A stretch of DNA of 64,000 nt from Bos javanicus (GCF_032452875.1 NC_083890.1:44762483-44826482); one strand, 5' to 3'. Shown: positions 1 to 11,596, numbered from the stretch's first letter. The notes: generated by a model from the sequence alone, not told the origin. Made by a program: numbers and translations.

Positions 1-864
1 TGCCAGGCCAGGCAGGGCTAGGCTCATTAGATTCGGGGCACCGTCAGTGAAGGGGAGCCATGCCACTGACAAGAGAACACAAGGGCCTGAGGCTCTGCCA
101 GCCTGCGGCTGAGGTCAAGGCGGGTCAAGCAAGAGACCCTCAGATTAGCCAGGATTTCACAGGGAGCTCTGGGAAGTGAGATGACTCTCCACCGGCATCC
201 CCGGCTGACCAGTGATCCTGCGCACACGTCACAGATGCCGGAGTGAACACATCCCGCCCCGCCCCACGTCCCCTACTGGCACCGACACCCACAGAGATGC
301 TGGGGAGTCCGGCTGGAAGTACAAGCCAGTCCGGCTGGAAGTAGAAGCCAGGGAAGACGGGACAGCTGCCTGGAATCTGAAGGTGCTCCCCAGCCCACGC
401 GTGGACCCATTAGCAGAGAGCAAAAGCTTTCCCAACTCCCCGTCAACGTCTGAGGAGTCTTTGGCTGAACACAGAACTATGCTGCCGTGAGGGTGACCTC
501 TGGGAAAAGCTAGGCTTAAAAGTAACAACAAGAAAAGAAACAAAAGAACAAGCTGAACAAGAGACACCAGCCGCTGCGCAATATGGGAGAGACAGCCTTC
601 ACAGATTGATCTCAGGCAAGTTACTAAACAAACAACTACAGAAATAAGGCTTGAGCAGACAAGAGTCAGAATCAGTGTTGCTAGAACCCATTGTTTGAAG
701 TGTAAGATATTCAACAAAAAGCTTGGAGACATGAAAAGAAACAAGAAAGCGAGACCCATACTCGGGGCGGGCAACAAGCAGTCAATAAAAACCACCTCCA
801 GTATCCCCGACTGTTGGATTTCAACGGTCAAGGCTTCAGAGTAGCTAGCTAGTATACGAACATA
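1..864. other. No gene or clear repeat; 22-bp tandem duplication
   Basis: Moderately GC-rich single-copy DNA from the window edge to the first SINE. No splice-bounded exon or recognised repeat is apparent, and open frames here are short and overlap on both strands. The one local structure is a 22-bp unit at 306-327 repeated at 328-349 with one mismatch. The A-rich part after about 500 could be the start of the L1 that follows the SINE, but I cannot support that. Confidence 0.5.
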
Positions 865-1062
865 TGCTTCCCTGGTGGCTCAGATGGCAAAGAATCTGCC
901 TGCAGTGCAGGAGACCTGGGTTCAGTGCCTGGGTCGGGAAGATCCCCTGAGAAGGGAATGGCAACCCACTCCAGTATTCTTGCCTGCAGAGTCCCATGGA
1001 CAGAGGAGCCTGGCCGGCCACGAGTTGGACACGACTGAGCAACTAATACACACACACATACA
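865..1062 (+). mobile_element. Bov-tA SINE
   Basis: Complete tRNA-headed ruminant SINE. The head reads like GGCTTCCCTGGTGGCTCAG, the middle carries a B-box-like segment, and the BovA body has CACTCCAGTATTCTTGCCTG. It ends in an (AC)-rich tail. I found no clear target-site duplication. It interrupts A-rich DNA that continues as L1 to the right. Confidence 0.9.
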
Positions 1063-2590
1063 CTCAAAGAACTGAAGGAAATCCTGCTTAAAGAATTAAA
1101 ATATGGTAAGTCAACAAACAGAGAACCTCAAAAAAGAGATATAAAGGGTTTAAAAAAGAGTCAACTGGAAACTCTGAAAAGTACAATAAATGAAATGAAA
1201 AGTTTACTAGAGGGGTTCAGCCACAAATTTGAGCTGATACAAAATAGCAGTACAGTTGATGGCAGCTCAAAGGACATTAACTAGTCCGAAGAAAACAGAA
1301 AAAATGATCAAAGAAAAATACACAGAGCTTCAGAGGCCTGTGAAATAACATTAAGCTTACCAACATATTTGTAACGGGAGAAAAGAAAAGGATGGAAAAA
1401 CATTTGAAGAAATAATGTCCTACAACTTCCCAAATTTGATTGAAAATTTTTTTAAAAGGCACTAATCTTCACATCCAAGAAGTTTAACAAAACTTCAAAC
1501 AGATAAAGACAAAGAAACCCACACCTAAACACACAGTGCTCAAGCTGCTGAAAGCCAAAAACAAAGAGCTAAACTTGAAAACAGCAAGCAAAAAGTAATC
1601 CATCATGCAGAGAAAACCAACACGATCAACACCTGATTTCTCATCATGAACAAGGGAGGATCAAAGGCCATGGGATATCTGGAGAGCTGGGGGAGGGGAG
1701 CTTACCAGCTGAGAATTCTACAGCCAGAAAACCACACTTCAAAACTGCAGGGGAAAAAAGGCATCCCATGACTTTTTGAAAAGACAAAGTTATTTGTAAG
1801 GCAAAGAAGATCTGCCTTACAAAAATGCTATATGAAGTCCTTCAGGTTGAATGGAAATGACATGGACAATAACTCAAATCCACAAGAAGAAAAGGAGATG
1901 GCCAGAAGTGGTAAGTGTAAGACTCCATTAATATTTTTCTTATTTCTTAAACTCTATCTTTTCTCGTTCCTTCCCTCAAATTCGTAAAAATACAGAAGAC
2001 TGTACAAAGCCATAATTTAACACTGTAAAGCTGGGTTTGTAACATACAGGGGTCACACATTTATGACAGTAAGAGCACAAAGGGAAAGAGAGAGAAAAGC
2101 CAAACAAAGTCACCAGTGTTCAGTTAGCTTGATTCTCAAGTAGATGATGATACATTAGGATGCATACTGTAATCTCTAAAATAACCAAATGACTAAAAGA
2201 AATGACTCAAAATGACAGTAACAACAAGAAAAGCAGCATAGGAATAAGAATTGTGCACTAAAGAATATTTAACACAAAAGAAGACTGTGACACAGAGAAA
2301 AGCAAGATTATGAGACAAACAAAAAAGAAGTAACAAGATGGAAGACCTAAGTCCCAATAACAATAATTACACTGATGTAAATGGAATGAACACCACACTC
2401 AGAAGACACACTCTCAAGACTGGATAAAAACACGATTCCAACAAGGTGCTGTCCACAAGAGACATATCTTAGGTTCAAAAAACCCAAAGTTTCAAAGGAA
2501 AAAGACGGAGAAAGATTAATACTTTGCAAACAGCAACCCTAGAAGAGCTGGAATTGGAGATAATTGTATCAGGTAAAACATGTTAACAAC
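1063..2590 (+). mobile_element. Ancient L1 (L1M/HAL1-like) fragment, ORF1 3' part to ORF2 start
   Basis: A-rich sequence follows the mammalian L1 pattern: the ORF1 C-terminal region (around 1380-1860), the inter-ORF spacer, then the beginning of ORF2 (around 2350-2530, including the segment about Lys-rich 'GCTGTCCACAAGAGACA'). It is broken by many stops and indels, so it encodes nothing. Assignment is by recalled pattern; the subfamily is uncertain. Confidence 0.7.
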
Positions 2591-2599
2591 CAACTTGAC

Positions 2600-3145
2600 C
2601 TCAAGTGACATTTAGAGAAATTCCAGCTAACTGTAGATGTGGGCATGACTGCTTACAGCAACATTATCCACAACAGCCAAAAAATTAAAACCATCCAAAC
2701 GTGTCTACCAACTGGTGAATGGGTAAATGAAATGGGGTCTAGGCACACAACAGAACATTACTTGGCAATAAGAGGTAACGAAAAAACTGATACATGCTAC
2801 ATGAAGATGAATTTCAAATATATTATATGCTAACTGAAAGAAGCTAGACATAAAAGTCTATAAATTGTGTGATCCTCATATTATTAATAAAGGTCCAGAA
2901 AACGCAAACATAAAGAGCCAGAAAGCAGACCACGGCCTGGCTGCCTGGTCTGGGAGTGAGGATTGAGAAACAATTCAGGGAAGTGTGGAGGACACGGTGG
3001 ACACGTCCTGAAACTGGACTGTGGTCAAGGCTGCAGAACTCTACAGAAGCACCGAACGCCACTGAACTGGACAGCGCACAGGGGGTGAGTTTTTCTGCAC
3101 GTAAATTGTATCTTTGCAAATCTGTAAACTTATGTACTGTACAGG
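2600..3145 (+). mobile_element. Ancient L1M 3' end
   Basis: Matches the general pattern of old L1M 3' ends: the 'AACATTATCCACAACAGCC' stretch near 2659, the segment about a lone animal-style 'AACTGGTGAATGGG' near 2710, and the 'AAACTGGACTGTGG' region near 3010 close to the terminus. It is heavily decayed. It may belong to the same L1 as 1063-2590 with an internal deletion. Confidence 0.7.
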
Positions 3146-3149
3146 GGTT

Positions 3150-3840
3150 TGACAAAGCAATATAAACTACTGTCTGGAGACTGACAAGGGCACTCTTTCC
3201 ATGAAAGAGCATCACATACAAACTCAGTGCAAACTCCAGCTTGTCCAAGACGTTAGTTGAATGCTAGGTGTGTAACTCATCACTCATGTGGCATTAATTT
3301 CATCAAAACACAGGAAATCAACTTAAACTCTCAACATATAAGAGGCCAAATGATGCCTTTAACCCTGTCACACAGTCACACATCTGCTTATGTGTGTTAA
3401 TTGAACATCACTTACATGTTCACTCATCAGATGTTTGCACAAGCTGGCCGAACTTGCATGTGTAAGCCATTATGGTCTTTCAACATCTTCAACTATAAAT
3501 TTCCTGGAAGACAGGGGCGGAGCTGTTGAACTCCTCAGTGTGTCCCACACATCATAGCAGGGCCTACAGAACTCCAAACACAGGCTTCTGGGTCAGTTCA
3601 TGACCCTACAGGCTCCTCCCTTTATCATGAGAGGCAGCGAGTTAACAGTTCCTGATTCTCAGACCATTTGTGGGTCACGTGCTAACATCAGCCTGTATAG
3701 AAGTAGCAGCTAAGGTTCCAGTGTGTCCGTGGAGAATTGATGGTGCTTTCAAAAGCATTTCTTAAATCACTCAGATATTATGAACTCAATTGAGCCTATC
3801 CTTAGCGCAGAATATTTCATCTTAAGCAAAATAATATTTA
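3150..3840. other. No gene seen; possible L2 trace
   Basis: Single-copy sequence with no open frame that looks coding. A stretch near 3490-3590 weakly resembles an L2 3' end (the 'AAGACAGGGGCGGAGCTGTTG' type phrase), but it is too decayed to call. Confidence 0.4.
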
Positions 3841-4141
3841 AAATGGATAACCAACAAGGACCTACTGTGTAGCAAAGGGAACTCTGCTCAATGTGGCAGC
3901 TTGGATGGGAGGGGAGTTTGGCGGAGAATGGATACACATATATGTATGACCGAGTCCCTTCCCTGTTCTCCTGAAACTATCACAACATTGTTAATTGGCT
4001 ATGGCAACCCCCTCCAGTATTCTTGCCTGGAAAACCTCACAGACAGAGGAGGCTGGCAAGCTATAGTCCATGGGGTCGCAAAGAGCTAGACATGACTGAG
4101 TGCCTAAGCACAGCACCCCAATACAAAATAAAAAGTTTAAA
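3841..4141 (+). mobile_element. Ruminant L1 3' end, split by a BovA insertion
   Basis: 3841-4002 and 4117-4141 together follow the ruminant L1 3' UTR: 'AACCAACAAGGACCTACTGT', then 'CAGCTTGGATGGGAGGGGAG', then the terminal 'CCAATACAAAATAAAAAG'. The two halves rejoin if the intervening BovA at 4003-4116 is removed, which shows the order of insertion. Confidence 0.85.
4003..4116 (+). mobile_element. BovA monomer nested in L1 3' UTR
   Basis: Starts within the BovA body (GGCAACCCCCTCCAGTATTC) and ends with GACATGACTGAGTG plus a short CA-rich tail. It lacks the tRNA-derived head of Bov-tA. It sits between the two halves of the L1 3' end and I see no clear target-site duplication. Confidence 0.85.
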
Positions 4142-4935
4142 AGAAAAATAAACTTAAGGAAAATAAAGCAAAATAAAAACAGATCACAGAAATATCATTT
4201 CCTCTACTCTTATCCCACTATCCCAAACCACCAGAAGTAAAGAACTGCTCAGAGATGAAAGAAGTGTTGCAGGGAACATTGCGACTTCAGGCACACCAAG
4301 TACTGAATCACGTTCTCAGATGCCTAAGCACAAAGTGTTAATACCTCATGTGTGAGTACCATCCTCACTCAGACGACCTGCCCACCCCCAGGCCCACTCA
4401 CAGGCAACGGGACTGCCTTTTGGAGCCCATTTTTCAGAAGGCCCTCTGCTCAGAGATGGCCCTGCTTCCTTGCAGAACAATCCTGCAAAGATAATGCACA
4501 CCGCGGGAAATCATCGCCTCCAGCATCTTCTCCTACTGTGAGTTAAATACAGAGGCGACTAATGGGGACAATCCAACCCGGAAAAGGACAGGGTTCTACC
4601 TGACAAGCAGCTGGCTCCTCCCTGATGACCCGGGCCTTCTGGGTGGGACCCAAGATCCTGGCCTCAGAACATCGAAGACAATTGAATTTTCCCAGCAAGA
4701 CCAACTCAACCTCTAAGGCCGTCCCTTCGGCTCAGAACCACAAGCAGAGGAGCCCCTCCCAAGCAAGGCTGAAGGGGAGCCCCTGACAGGTTCAGGCAGC
4801 AGCTCTGAGTCCCCGTGATCCACACCTATGGCCATCCTCCACAGAAAGAGAAGGACTTACTCCCAAACAGAAGGGGCTGATAAATCACCTACTTCTCTTC
4901 TACTTCCTGCACGGGGGTCGGCAAATGTTTCCTCT
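4142..4935. other. No gene or clear repeat
   Basis: Single-copy DNA, GC-richer after 4350. No recognised repeat, RNA gene or coding exon. Confidence 0.45.
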
Positions 4936-4945
4936 AAGTGTTAGA

Positions 4946-5150
4946 CACTGCCCAGGTGGTTCAGCAGTCAAGAATCCTCCTGCCATGCAGAACAGGGGTT
5001 CCATCCCTGGACAGGGAAGACCCCCTGGAGAAGGAAATGGCAACCCATTTCAGTATTCTTACCTGGAGAATCCCATGGACAGAGGAGACTGGTGGGCTAC
5101 AGTCCATGGGGACACAGAGTCAGACTCAATGGAGCGACTAGACAAAAACA
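4946..5150 (+). mobile_element. Bov-tA SINE with perfect 10-bp TSD
   Basis: Full-length element with tRNA-like head, BovA body and A-rich tail (GACAAAAACA). It is bounded by identical AAGTGTTAGA copies at 4936-4945 and 5151-5160, which fixes the ends exactly and indicates target-primed insertion. Confidence 0.95.
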
Positions 5151-5160
5151 AAGTGTTAGA

Positions 5161-5614
5161 TGGCAGATGTTCCAGACCTTGTGACTCCTCGCTTCGGCTG
5201 CGGTGGCAAGTAAAGCAGTCAGATGACAAGTGAATGAATGGACGTGGCTCATTTCCAGTGACCGGACGTTCACAAAAACAGGTGGAAGGCTGGATCTGAC
5301 CACTGGACTGCAGCCTGCTGACCCCTGCCTAGAATCGCAGCTATTTAAAGCTAAAAAGGAAATTACAGGTTGACAGTGCCCTGCCCCCAACCCCTGCCTA
5401 CTCCCATGCAGTGTTCTCAATAAAGACACGAAATTCAAGTTATTTGCTCGAGGTCACATACTAGCTTATGCTGGCTTGTCCGTATGCATGAAGAGAATTT
5501 TCTAAAGTAAAAGAGAGAGAGAATGAGAGATAAAGAGGAAGGGAGAGACAGAGACAGACACTCCTTTTAACCCATCATCCTATTTCCTGGTTATCAACAA
5601 ATCATATGGACACA
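5161..5614. other. No gene; purine-rich low-complexity tract
   Basis: Nothing gene-like. A GA-rich low-complexity tract lies at about 5508-5562 (repeated GAGA, GGGAGAGACAGAGACAGACA). Confidence 0.5.
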
Positions 5615-5784
5615 AGTGGTATTTTTGGTTTTAATATACTTTTGGGGAGCAGGTTTAGGTTCACAGCAAAATGAAGCAGAATGTGCATGGATCTCCCCTC
5701 CCTTCACACAAGCTCAGCCTCCCCCACCAGGGCCACAGTCCACTGGAGTGGTGCATCTGTTACAAATGATGAAATACACATCAT

Positions 5785-5820
5785 TAGCATCTGGATGTGA
5801 CTTAGCATCTGGACGTGACT
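5785..5820 (+). repeat. 18-bp tandem duplication at SINE junction
   Basis: TAGCATCTGGATGTGACT at 5785-5802 is followed by the same unit with one mismatch at 5803-5820. The second copy runs into the BovA2 sequence, so the duplication straddles the insertion junction. Confidence 0.85.
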
Positions 5821-5989
5821 GAACGACTTCACTTTCACTTTCACTTTCATGCAATGGAGAAGGAAATGGCAACCCACTCCAGTTTTCTTGCCTGGAGAAT
5901 CCCAGGGACGGCAGAGCCTGGGGGGCTGCCGTCTATGGGGTTGCACAGAGTCGGACACAACTGAAGCGACTTAGCAGCAGCAGCAGCAT
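5811..5989 (+). mobile_element. 5'-truncated BovA2 SINE
   Basis: Starts in the end of the first BovA unit (GACTGAACGACTTCACTTTC), continues through the CTTTCACTTTCACTTTCATG linker and the whole second unit, and ends with the (AGC)n tail. It is nested in an old L1 3' end. Confidence 0.9.
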
Positions 5990-6250
5990 CCAGACCACAG
6001 TTTATTTGAAGGCTCACTCCTGGCGCATGTTCTATGGGTCTGGACACGTAGCCACCGTTACAGCATCATACACAAGAGTTTCACTGCTCTCAAAATCCTC
6101 TGTGGGGAGGCTGTTATTTCATTTCAAAATGTGATAAGACGGTCCAAAGCCTCTGACATCTCTTCTGTAAATACTCAACTTAGTATAAGAGGACTCAACT
6201 TGGTTAATTTTACAACTGTCATGAATAGGCATTATATATATCAAATCACC

Positions 6251-6467
6251 AGGGTTTCCTTGGTGGCTCAGATGGTAAAGAATCCACCTGCAATAAGGGA
6301 GACCTGGGTTTGATCCCTGGGTTAGGAAGATCCCCTGGCAGAGGGCACGGCAACCAACTCCAGTATTCTTGCCTGGAGAATCCCCATGGACAGAGGACCC
6401 TGGTGGGCCACAGTCCACAGGGTAGCAACGAGTCGGACATGACTGAGCAGCGACTAAACACATACAT
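6251..6467 (+). mobile_element. Bov-tA SINE
   Basis: Full-length: tRNA-like head (CCTTGGTGGCTCAGATGG), BovA body with CTCCAGTATTCTTGCCTGGA, and an ACATACATAT tail. No confident target-site duplication. Confidence 0.9.
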
Positions 6468-7395
6468 ATCATATCTAAACAGGTTCCTTTCTTCTTCTTC
6501 AGTAAAGTTTCAAGTTCACTGAGAAATCCACTCTAACCACCAAACTAGATTAATAACCACTTCTGTAATGATTTCGCATCCCTTCTTTTGCGGAAGTCTC
6601 AAAACAACTTATTTTCTGTCAATCTATCCTTTTCTTTAAAACCCATCTCAAAACTCTACCTCCTTCAGGTTTTAAAGGAGAACAAAGTTAAACTTCTCCA
6701 GTAAGTATTTTCTGATTTTTATCCCACTCAGATTTTTTTCACTTTGAGGATTCCACACTGCATGTAATGTATCACCTGAAATTATATACATGTTGCTTTG
6801 CATTGCCCTGAGAACTTTTTCATGTGTTTTGGGTCATATGAAAAACTCTTAGAAGGAGATTTGTTGTTCACTGCTAAAATGAAAGACTCATAAAGTCTCC
6901 TAACTCTGATCTCTTATCGCTAAAAGTGGTTCTTCACTTGCAAGCTGGATATAGGCCCACACATATCTAGAATAGTATATTTTTTCTATATGCATAAGGA
7001 AAAATTATAAACTGTTTTATTTTACTTAGAATTTTAGTATTTTCATTAATTTTCCCCAAAACAGCTTCTAAGCCTTTGTGTCCAAAATTTCAACCTTTAT
7101 GTGGAGACACCCACTTAAATACTGCTACTCTCCATCTTAAGCAAGACATCTTTACTTTCAATTACATCTTACTAAGCAAATCATGTAAGCAAACATCTCT
7201 GATGGAACAACTGTTCCTTCTCTCTTGAGGAGCTTGGAAATTCCCCTGACAGTATGCAATAGCAAATCCAACTTGGACTGTGATCTACGTACACAACTCT
7301 GAAATGGATTTCCAACAATTAAAGACTTAGAGGGGGGAGAGGTCTTTCTCACCTGTGAGTCACCTCAGCTTTATGTGCTGTGCTTGACAAATTTT
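6468..7395. other. No gene or clear repeat
   Basis: AT-rich single-copy DNA. No coding exon, RNA gene or recognised repeat. Confidence 0.45.
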
Positions 7396-7408
7396 ATTTT
7401 GTAACTGG

Positions 7409-7604
7409 CCATTGTACCATTGTGCTCAGTCGCTCAGTCGTGTCCGACTCTTTGAGGCTCCACAGACAGGAGTCCGCCAGGCTCTCCAGGCAAGGACAGT
7501 GGAGTGGGTTGCTATTTCCTCCTCCAGGGATTGAACCCACCTCTCTTGCGTCTCCTGCATAGGCAGATGGATTCTTTACCACTGAGCCACCTGGGAAGCC
7601 CCGC
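7409..7604 (-). mobile_element. Bov-tA SINE with perfect 13-bp TSD
   Basis: Reverse-oriented element, reading GTCGTGTCCGACTCTTTG at the left and the head complement CCACCTGGGAAGCCCC at the right. Identical ATTTTGTAACTGG copies at 7396-7408 and 7605-7617 bound it. The body has a small deletion around 7457-7470 relative to other copies here. Confidence 0.95.
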
Positions 7605-7699
7605 ATTTTGTAACTGGGTGAACGGCATTTCCAAAGTCTTGCTGTAATCTGGGGAGTTCTTTCTACTATCCACATGAACAAGCAGAAGCATGACATGCA

Positions 7700-7920
7700 T
7701 GTGTGCGTGCTCACTTGCTAATTTGTGTCCGACTCTTGCGACCCCACGGGCTGTAGCCTGCCAGGCTCCTCTGTCCGTGGGATTCTCCAGGCAAGAATAC
7801 TGGAGTGGGTTGCCATGCCCTCCTCCGGGGGATCTTCCTGACCCAGGGATCAAACCCACATCCCCTGCATTTCCTGCACTGACAAGCAGGTTCTTTACCA
7901 CTGAGCCACCTAGGAAGCCC
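7700..7920 (-). mobile_element. Bov-tA SINE
   Basis: Full-length reverse-oriented copy with a (GTGTGCGTG) tail complement at the left and CCACCTAGGAAGCCC at the right. It lies 95 bp from the previous element in the same orientation, so the pair could recombine to a deletion. Confidence 0.92.
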
Positions 7921-7944
7921 AATGTGGATGACAGTTACGAGCAC

Positions 7945-8100
7945 ATTAAACTCCTGGCTGTGGGACCCTGGGCCACCCACAACTTCTCTGTACCTCACTC
8001 CCACATCCCTAAAATGGGGGTAGTAACAGCGGCCATCTCCATGGTAATAAGGATTAAACGAGCAAACAAGTAAAAATCACTTGACTAGAGCCAAGTACAC
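7945..8100 (+). mobile_element. MIR
   Basis: Shows the MIR core order: GGCTGTGGGACCCTGGGCCA, a CTCTGTACCTCA stretch, CCTAAAATGGGGGTAG, then AAGGATTAAACGAG and a degenerate 3' end. Old mammalian tRNA-derived SINE. Confidence 0.85.
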
Positions 8101-8272
8101 AGACCTGTGGGCAGGCTAGCTCTTTTCATCATAAAAATGAAACACAACCTCCCTCTTGCTACTGGCCCACAATGAACTGTAACTAAGGGAATCAATATGA
8201 TTAAGAAAAAAAATTTAAAGACCACTCCACAAATATCATCTCAAACAAGACATTAAATAGCTGCTGGAGATC

Positions 8273-8350
8273 AATTCACTTAAACTTCTCTGCCCAACTT
8301 TCTCATCTGTAAAATGAGGAAGATGAACTAAGTATCTAAGGTTCGTCCTT
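8273..8350 (+). mobile_element. MIR fragment
   Basis: Contains CACTTAAACTTCTCTG and TTCTCATCTGTAAAATGAGG, the central MIR segment. Both ends are missing or too decayed to follow. Confidence 0.7.
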
Positions 8351-9162
8351 TCCCGGCTGTAAAATTTAAGACTTCTCTTGGAAAGGCGTATGAGAAACGA
8401 GGGGTGGGAGAGAGAGCTCGCTGACACCGTTTAACCACCTTCCAAGTCCCTGTGTCACAGCTCAGATCATTTTTATTGATTTTTAAACTATCAAACACTG
8501 CCCCGTATGTTTGATCAACTCCTATTTGGATACGGGAATATTAAATGGCTAGATGCTGATTATATCTTTTTCTTCACTGGAGAATCTGAAAGAGTTGGAA
8601 GACAAGCACATATAACTAAGCACACATATAAATATGCACATTTCAAAATATAAAACAATAAATAAACTTGAGCAAACTCATACTCTAATCACATAGGCAC
8701 CTGAGTACCATAAAAATCAACTTTTGTATCAATTAAGTGGGTATAATAACTCTTGGACTACTATAGTTCCATCTTGTATTCTGTGACTGCTATTCCACAG
8801 CAGCCAACTATTTTGTGATCACTACATACTTTCTAAATACTTTTGCAAGGCAGCACAGCCTTAGAATATTCTAGAACAAAAGTTGTTCTAGAAAATATCT
8901 AAGAACCTTCTGAAAAGTCTTCCTTCTAAAGTTATTTTTTTAAAAGGTCAAAGTTAATACAATATTGCACCAAGTATAAACTTTATGCTTAATGGTCAGA
9001 AAGAACTTCCTTCTTAAATAATGATTTGAGTACTGGGAAGAAAGGACTCTATTTGGTGATAAGCTGTAGTGCTATGGTGAACAATGGCTAACAGTCTTAC
9101 AAACACCCAGTGCTTCATAAGAAGAGCTTCATGTCATTTGTCACTGGAACATTATTAATATT
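8351..9162. other. No gene or clear repeat
   Basis: AT-rich single-copy DNA up to the BovB fragment. Nothing gene-like was found on either strand. Confidence 0.45.
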
Positions 9163-9609
9163 CTATGGTTTTTCCAGTAGTCATGTATGGATGTGAGAGC
9201 TGGACTATAAAGAAAGCTGAGTGCTGAAGAATTGATGCTTTTGAACTGTGGTGTTGGAGGAGGACTCTTGAGAGTCCCTTGGACTGCAAGGAGATCCAAC
9301 CAGTACATCTTAAAGGAGATCAGTCCTGAATATTCATTGGAAGGACTGATGCGGAAGCTGAAACCCCAATACTTTGGCCACCTGATGAGAAGAACTGACT
9401 CACTGGAAAAAGACCCTGATGCTGCGAAAGACTTAAGGCAGGAGGAGACAGGGACGACAGAGGATGAGATGGTTGGATGGCATCACCAACTCTATGGACG
9501 TGAGTTTGAGTGAACTCCAGGAGTTAGTGATATACAGGGAAGCCTGGCGTGCTGCAGTCCACGGGGTCGCAAAGAGTTGGACACAACTAAGCGACTGAAC
9601 TGAACTGAA
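9163..9609 (+). mobile_element. BovB (RTE) LINE 3' end, decayed
   Basis: Matches the 3' end of BovB: C-terminal ORF sequence beginning at the VMYGCESWT-type segment (about 9180) and running to the 3' terminus with the ACTGAACTGAACTGA tail. A short frame from 9232 reads through part of it, but an extra base in GGAAAAAGACCC (near 9415) shifts the frame and the last part is out of register. It cannot encode a working protein. Confidence 0.92.
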
Positions 9610-9614
9610 TATTC

Positions 9615-11049
9615 AAAAAATACCGCTTGAATGTTTTAAAAGAACTAAAAATATAAATGAAAAAATAAGGTGCTTAATTAATTTATAAAATATTTTTTCA
9701 GATAACATAAGAATCAACTTTAGCGCAGACTCACTTAAATTACATTGCATTCTAAAATGTGTGGCTTTAACACATATGCATATGACCAAGGGTTTTAAGC
9801 ATATTATGTATCTTTCTGTTCTATGGTAAGATAAAATTATTCCTCATCAGAACATATTTTCTGCAACAATGTTCTAAAATAAAGTCATTACTCTGATTAA
9901 CCACATTATTACATTTTGTATTTGCTTTTAAAAAGAGAAAAGCATTTGCTTAATGTTAATAAGCATTCAAAAAGCATCAGATAAGCTCTCAACATGAGCT
10001 GAAAAATAATTATCTGAAATAAAGAAAAATAAGTGGCTTGCTATATTCAGTCTACTCTTCTATTTTTATCCTCGTCAAACTAAATAATATCAGCTACTTA
10101 CGTGAAAGTTCCTAATAAGTGCAACTGCTTTTTCACCTTTCTCATCAAAACTATATTTTGTTCTATATTTCCTTTCTAGCTACAGTCATATACAGAATTT
10201 ATTTTTACAAGCCATGGGATGGTTTGCCCTACAAAATTTCTAACGTCTCGAATCTTGAGGCTGTCGGCACAGAAGTGCTGACCTAACATTCAAATGTAAA
10301 AAAAACACCACACAAGCAGCTGGAATTACATCTGAAAAATCATCAAAATTCAGCCTATTCTATAGATAAAGCTCAATCAAATAATCCCCACATAACAAGA
10401 AAACGTAAGATTTTATTCACAGTCAGATTTTACAAAACAATCACTAGAGTGGGCTCCTGTCAACACACTGATAGTAAACGCAAACAGTCACTTATGAGCT
10501 TACACCTGGGGTCCCAGCTGGGTTCTGCGGTCTCCCACAGGAGGAGCCAGGGAATGGAGAGATGGGACCACATCTACCAGATGTATTCGGTAGATGTATC
10601 TGGTAGTGAAGAACCAGAGAATGTCACTGCTCTCCCACGTGACGGCGACATCATCTTTAACAACAGTGCAATGATAATAAAACAGAAGACCTCGCAATCA
10701 GTGGCCTGAGAACTGCATGCAGACAGAACAAATAACCAGTTTTACTTCACTCAGCGCTGTCAAAATAGGAGCTGAGGTTTGAATGAGTTCAGCAGCAGCA
10801 TGGCGGCTAAGAATTTTCCTCCCCGAATGACTGTCTGCACTGACCTCTCTCTTCCAGATCCCAAGCCCTGAGGAGTCAGGACAAGAAGGAGGGATACCGG
10901 TGATCACGCTGAGCACAGATGCAGCCTCCTTTATGCAGTTTTCAAAATGCAGGTAGAGGCTTCACACAGGTATTCCCTGGTGTTCTGTGTGTAACTCAAG
11001 AGTCGGACATAAACCAGTTTTTCACCGAAAGTAACACACAGGTCCCTGG
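9615..11049. other. No gene; short inverted repeat at 10574
   Basis: AT-rich to about 10.4 kb, then more balanced. No convincing exon. CTACCAGAT at 10574-10582 and its complement ATCTGGTAG at 10598-10606 form a 9-bp stem with a 15-nt loop. Confidence 0.45.
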
Positions 11050-11205
11050 ACTGAGTGTCTATCCAGTGTCAGGCATTGTCCCAAATGCTTACACATCGTC
11101 GAATCTTCACATGCATTATCTCTGTTTTACAGACAGAGGAAACCAACACTCCCAGCTTGCCCAAGGCCACCTGCTAGTCCGTGATAGCATAAAGCCAAAC
11201 TCTTC
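11050..11205 (-). mobile_element. MIR
   Basis: Reverse MIR pattern: GTGTCAGGCATTGTCCCAAA, CTGTTTTACAGACAGAGGAA, then CCAGCTTGCCCAAGGCCAC. Old, with many differences. Confidence 0.8.
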
Positions 11206-11596
11206 ACCATTATATTGACTAAAAGTACTAAGGGGATGAATGCTAGAAATCCTACGGCAAAATTCCACATGAAACAGAAGTTAGTAATAACTACCTGCTT
11301 CATCTGTTTGGAGCGCTTCAAAATTTGTATTAGAGCAGGTTTCCTAATCAGAGGCTACCAAATATAAGAAGAATTTGCTACTTAAGGTTCAAAAACATAA
11401 ACAAATTTCAAGAGTACAAACCTGTAGTTTGCTAAAAAGCTAACATGAATGCAATTTTGCTGAGCACAGAAGACTAAAACTGTCTCTTCTGACACATGAT
11501 TCACCCAGCTAAGATGGCAGGCCTACAGAATTACTAGTAATAAGTCTTTACCGAGTTTGGTACGATATTGCTTCTGCGGTTTACGTTTTGATTTTG
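11206..11596. other. No gene or clear repeat
   Basis: Nothing recognised between the MIR and the CHR-2 SINE. Confidence 0.45.

Larger units (their letters stand above)
5615..6117 (-). mobile_element. Ancient L1M 3' end, split by BovA2
   Basis: 5615-5810 and 5990-6117 follow an old L1 3'-end pattern (GGTTTAGGTTCACAGCAAAA near 5650; 'CCGTTACAGCATCATACA' and 'TTTCACTGCTCTCAAAATCC' on the right). The BovA2 piece at 5811-5989 interrupts it. Orientation is inferred from the recalled consensus and is less certain than the class. Confidence 0.65.

Noticed and set aside
865..5150. tRNA genes in SINE heads
   Set aside because: Bov-tA heads keep tRNA-like A/B-box traces but do not fold to a complete tRNA with acceptor stem; they are SINE promoters.
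7512..7922. 136-codon minus-strand frame (and many similar ones elsewhere)
   Set aside because: Lies across two Bov-tA SINEs; repeated peptides such as [12 protein letters not shown] are SINE translations, not genes.
9232..9513. Possible small ORF
   Set aside because: It is the C-terminal end of a decayed BovB with a frameshift.
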